A stretch of DNA of 64,000 bases from Salinispora pacifica CNR114. Its GTDB lineage: Bacteria > Actinomycetota > Actinomycetes > Mycobacteriales > Micromonosporaceae. The stretch lies in NCBI RefSeq assembly GCF_000514775.1, contig NZ_AZWO01000005.1, positions 62,001 to 126,000 on the forward strand. Direction: 5' to 3'. This document shows positions 61,278 through 64,000 of this stretch, piece after piece. How positions within the stretch are numbered: position 1 is the first letter of the stretch; each line of letters opens with the position of its first letter. The notes under the pieces were generated by a model. It saw only the letters and a list, made by a program, of their open reading frames with translations, was not told the origin of the DNA and searched no databases. The position numbers and the translations under genes are program-made.

Positions 61278-61401
61278 CTGCCCAGGGTACGGCCGTCCCC
61301 GCTGTGGGGTCCGGGTGTGTCTACCCGTGGTGCGGCCCCGCCGCCCGCTGCCGCTACCGGGCCAGGCTGCGCTACGAAGCCGGTTGCTGGGGCGGCGAGG
61401 G

Positions 61402-61446
61402 TTGCTGCCCCAGCGCGCCACGGATAGTATTTGGTCAAACGTCCAA
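61402..61446 (+). promoter_or_regulatory. Promoter and candidate operator of the TetR operon
   Basis: -35 TTGCTG (61402-61407), 17-bp spacer, -10 TAGTAT (61425-61430). Just downstream lies the imperfect palindrome TTGGTCAAACGTCCAA (61431-61446), across the expected start of transcription, a usual site for autorepression by a TetR protein. Confidence 0.55.
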
Positions 61447-61469
61447 GGCGATCGCCCAAGGAGGCCATC

Positions 61470-62078
61470 GTGGGTGAGACCAGCATCGAACGGGGTCGGA
61501 GCGCCCGAGCGCGCCTGTTGGCGGCCGCCCGGGAGCTGATCGGCGAGCTCGGTTGGAACGCCGTCAGTACCCGGACGCTCGCTGAGCGGGCCGGCGTCCG
61601 TTCCGGGCTGGTGCACTACCACTTCGACTCGTTGCAGGCACTGCTGCGCCATGCCGCCCTGGCTGAGGTCCAACGGATGCTCGACGGCACCAGCGCGCTC
61701 CTTGCCGAAGCCACGAGCCCGAGCGACGGCGTCGAGCGGATGTTGTTCGACCTCGACCAGTACAACGGTGCCGACCCGGCGTCACTGCTCTTCGTCGAGA
61801 CCTACCTCGCCGCCACCCGTGACCACGAACTGCGCCGGGGGATGAGCGCACTGGTCGCCGACTTTCGGTGCGCGTTGACCGAAGCGCTCACCCGCTCCGG
61901 ACACCCCAGACCGCAAGCCGCCGCGAGCATGGTGATGGCACTTTTCGACGGCTTCGTCCTGCACAAGGGCCTCGACCAGGGTCTGTCCGCGGAGCACATC
62001 GCCCCGTTACTGCGCCGCATCACCGACACCGAAGAGGTTCGAAACACCAACACCGAAGAGGATGGAGAACAGCGATGA
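61470..62078 (+). CDS. TetR-family transcriptional regulator
   Basis: A 202-residue regulator. N-terminal HTH (about 10-58: RARLLAAARELIGELGWNAVSTRTLAERAGVRSGLVHYHF), then a helical ligand domain. GTG at 61470 is preceded by AAGGAGG with 5-bp spacing. It overlaps the downstream FAD monooxygenase by 4 bp (ATGA), so both are made together; the repressor probably senses the substrate or product of that enzyme and controls its own operon. Confidence 0.92.
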   Translation: MGETSIERGRSARARLLAAARELIGELGWNAVSTRTLAERAGVRSGLVHYHFDSLQALLRHAALAEVQRMLDGTSALLAEATSPSDGVERMLFDLDQYNGADPASLLFVETYLAATRDHELRRGMSALVADFRCALTEALTRSGHPRPQAAASMVMALFDGFVLHKGLDQGLSAEHIAPLLRRITDTEEVRNTNTEEDGEQR

Positions 62079-63241
62079 AAGCCTTTATCTGCGGCGCCGG
62101 CATCGCCGGGCTGGCCCTCGCCCACCGCCTGCACCACCACGGTTGGGAGGTGCAGATCGTCGACCACGCTCCCGGGCCCCGCGAACAGGGGTACATGATT
62201 GACTTCTTCGGTCCGGGATACGAGGCGCTGACGGCGATGGGACTGCGGCCGAACCTGCGGAGGTTCGCCAGTTCGGTCGATTCCTTCCGCTACATCGACT
62301 CCCGGGGCCGGACGACTGTCCGCGTCGACTACACGTTCTTGGCCCGGGCGCTCGACGGCGAAGTCGCCAGCATAATGCGGCCTGCCCTCGAACGCATGCT
62401 CCGCGAGTCGCTCAACGACCAGGTTGAGATTCGCTATGGCGTCACGATCGACCGGATCCGCGGTGACCGGGCAGAGCTCTCCGACGGCACTACAGTCGAG
62501 GCGGACGTGATCGTGGGGGCAGACGGTATTCACTCCCACGTCCGCTCGCTCGTCTTCGGGCCCGAGCGCAACTACCTCCGTTACCTCGGCATGCATACCG
62601 CGGCGTACGTCTTCGAGGACCCCGTGGTGTTCGAGCGGGTTCGGGGTCAGTTCGTGCTTACCGAAACCCTCAACCGTCAACTGGGTCTCTACGGGCTCGC
62701 CGGTGGGCGGGTCGCGGTGTTCGCCCTGCACCGAAGGGATGACGCCGGCCTACCCGAGGACCCACGCGAGGTGCTGTGTCGTACCTACACCGGCATGGGT
62801 GACCTGGTGGAGCGAGCCGTGGCCAACTGCCCCCCGCCGGAGGCGGTCTACTACGACCAGGTCGCCCAGGTCGACGCCGCGCGCTGGACCGATGGGCGGG
62901 TCGCGTTGGTCGGTGACGCCGCGTACGCGGTGTCCCTGATCGCCGGGCAGGGCGCCTCACTGGGGATCGCCGGCGCCTACCTGCTGGCCGAACGGCTGCA
63001 AGCCGCCGGGTCGGTCCCAGAGGGACTGGCCGATTACGAGCGTCGCTGGAGGCCAGTCATCCGCGCCACGCAGCAGGCAGCCCGAGATCGGGTCACCGAG
63101 TGGTTCCTGCCGACGTCGTCAGTCAAGCTTCTGGCACGGCGCTGGGGATTCCGGGCGATGCGCGTGCCGGGCCTCGATCGGCTTTTGGTCGGCACCCTGT
63201 TCCCGAAGAACCACCGGAACATTGCCGAACTCGCGAGGTAG
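62075..63241 (+). CDS. FAD-dependent aromatic monooxygenase (PHBH/Tet(X)-like)
   Basis: A 388-residue group A flavoprotein hydroxylase. Dinucleotide motif CGAGIAGLALAHRLHHHGWEVQIVDHA (GxGxxG 7-12), the DG motif in VIVGADGIHSHVR, and the GD motif in VALVGDAAYAVSLIAGQGASLGIAGAYLLAERL. It uses NADPH and O2 to hydroxylate or inactivate a polycyclic or aromatic compound. Paired with a TetR repressor it resembles self-resistance or detoxification modules; no biosynthetic genes are adjacent. The C-terminus ends normally. Confidence 0.9.
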   Translation: MKAFICGAGIAGLALAHRLHHHGWEVQIVDHAPGPREQGYMIDFFGPGYEALTAMGLRPNLRRFASSVDSFRYIDSRGRTTVRVDYTFLARALDGEVASIMRPALERMLRESLNDQVEIRYGVTIDRIRGDRAELSDGTTVEADVIVGADGIHSHVRSLVFGPERNYLRYLGMHTAAYVFEDPVVFERVRGQFVLTETLNRQLGLYGLAGGRVAVFALHRRDDAGLPEDPREVLCRTYTGMGDLVERAVANCPPPEAVYYDQVAQVDAARWTDGRVALVGDAAYAVSLIAGQGASLGIAGAYLLAERLQAAGSVPEGLADYERRWRPVIRATQQAARDRVTEWFLPTSSVKLLARRWGFRAMRVPGLDRLLVGTLFPKNHRNIAELAR

Positions 63242-63337
63242 GAACTGCGGGTTCGGCGAAGTGCGGCGGTCATCGGTCCGGCGGGTGTCAACCTTCTATG
63301 CTCGGTCGGTGGTGCGGAACGAGGGGGGCGATGCGAA

Positions 63338-63841
63338 ATGGTAGCGCCAGCAGACTACGTGGAGATAGTTCGGCAACGACTGGTGGCCGACGGGTGCGCG
63401 GTGACCGATGAGCGCCTCGGTGCTGACTCCGTGGTGGTCGGTTACCGGGCTCAGTTTCGGGCGTTGACCAGGATTCACTTCTTCACGGTCGTCACGAGTA
63501 CGAATCGGGTTGTCGAGGAAGATCTACGGTCCTTTGTCAGCAACGTGGTAGGGCTGGGACTGGAACGAAAGGGCCGATGGCTCGGCGTGCAGTCGGGCAT
63601 CATTGTGCTGCCGGTGCTCGTGACCGAGGCGGCGGATCCCGCCGCGACGGCGCTGACCCAGAAGGCGTACCGGCTGAAACGGGCCGGCTTTGCGGTCCTG
63701 ACCCAGCCCGCCATCGTGGACGTCAGGGCGGGCAGGGTCTGGACCTTCCGCGGTACCCGGGTCTGGGGGTTGGTCTACAACTCGTTGATCAAAAAGAAGT
63801 ACGAGGCGTACCTGCCGGAGCCGTCGGCGGCGGCCGACTGA
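63338..63841 (+). CDS. Hypothetical protein, 167 aa
   Basis: MVAPADYVEIVRQRLVADGCAVTDERLG... is an alpha/beta protein of unknown family, with distinctive segments HFFTVVTSTNRVVEEDLRSFV, LGVQSGIIVLPVLVTEAADPAATALTQKAYRLKRAGFAVLTQPAIVDVRAG and VWTFRGTRVWGLVYNSLIKKKYEAYLPEP. No signal peptide or membrane helix. GGGGGCG lies upstream of the ATG. The sequence right after its stop, in the same frame, resembles a tRNA synthetase tail. Confidence 0.65.
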   Translation: MVAPADYVEIVRQRLVADGCAVTDERLGADSVVVGYRAQFRALTRIHFFTVVTSTNRVVEEDLRSFVSNVVGLGLERKGRWLGVQSGIIVLPVLVTEAADPAATALTQKAYRLKRAGFAVLTQPAIVDVRAGRVWTFRGTRVWGLVYNSLIKKKYEAYLPEPSAAAD

Positions 63842-63946
63842 CCGAATGTCCTCCTCGACCCCGTGCGTGCGCGGCGTGCCCGCCACGAGGCGGACCGGGG
63901 CCGAGTCGACGAACTGATCATGGCAGGCACGGAACGCGCCCGGCGG
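63842..63946 (+). pseudogene. Possible remnant of tryptophanyl-tRNA synthetase C-terminus
   Basis: The frame directly after the preceding stop reads LDPVRARRARHEADRG and continues VDELIMAGTERARRVVQ, which matches the pattern that ends TrpRS proteins (LxPIRERR...DpGyVDEiLxxGaerAR). No start codon, catalytic domain or KMSKS precedes it, so if real it is a decayed 3' end. After this the sequence loses likeness and no stop is reached before the window ends. Confidence 0.3.
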
Positions 63947-64000
63947 GTGGTGCAGCCGAACGGTCCCGTGAACCCACGGCCACTGTCGGGTAGCGGGTCA

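Overview
The window is a GC-rich chromosomal segment of an actinobacterium. Family inventory, GTG starts, tightly packed genes and gene order point to the Micromonosporaceae (Salinispora or Micromonospora type); this assignment is inference, since no rRNA or marker search was possible. It holds about 57 protein genes, two very short regulatory leader ORFs, and no rRNA, complete tRNA, CRISPR array, IS element or prophage that I could recognise.

Layout. 1-11.4 kb: the end of a two-component system, a GNAT acetyltransferase, a GH3 hexosaminidase divergent from a ROK repressor, an ABC ATPase, ribokinase, two tandem DUF6232-type membrane proteins, an enoyl-CoA hydratase, an IlvG-like thiamine enzyme and two small proteins. 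11.5-28 kb: housekeeping core with etfB-etfA, a P-type ATPase, a cysteine desulfurase, mnmA, a methionine-synthase-like protein, ligA, a GGDEF/EAL protein and gatC-gatA-gatB. 28-37 kb: an AceE-like enzyme, a membrane metallophosphoesterase, a PQQ-type lipoprotein dehydrogenase, a 2-hydroxyacid dehydrogenase, a PH-domain protein, a beta-helix surface protein and a 53-residue cysteine-tailed peptide. 37-54.7 kb: branched-chain amino acid (BCAA) biosynthesis with ilvD, ilvB-ilvN-ilvC, serA, leuB, ilvE and cimA, interrupted by a second GGDEF/EAL protein, an ApbE flavin transferase, a tyrosine phosphatase and a PRC-barrel protein. 54.7-64 kb: an endonuclease/exonuclease/phosphatase-family protein, a MoxR-DUF58-VWA-HtrA cassette, arfB, a conserved hypothetical, a TetR/FAD-monooxygenase operon and an unknown gene followed by what looks like a tryptophanyl-tRNA synthetase C-terminal remnant.

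How the genes work together. ilvB/ilvN, ilvC, ilvD and ilvE make up the whole common valine/isoleucine route, cimA supplies 2-oxobutyrate from pyruvate, leuB serves leucine (and the citramalate route), and serA opens serine synthesis. ilvB and cimA are each preceded by a short leader ORF rich in branched-chain codons (MSSYRSLRVLT and VHHTVLIIRR), a hairpin starting at the leader stop codon, and an intrinsic terminator followed by the same 12-nt sequence TTTTTGTTGCCG. This is a matched pair of ribosome-mediated attenuators and is the best-supported regulatory system in the window.

The order etfBA - cysteine desulfurase - mnmA - MetE-like - ligA - gatCAB - lppZ-like - cfp6-like - ilvBNC - serA - leuB resembles, from memory, the Rv3029c-Rv2995c region of Mycobacterium tuberculosis. 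Lineage-specific genes are inserted into that backbone. The most unusual items outside the attenuators are the CPCP-tailed small peptide, a block of foreign-looking codon usage inside the beta-helix gene, and a low-complexity insertion that splits an EAL domain.
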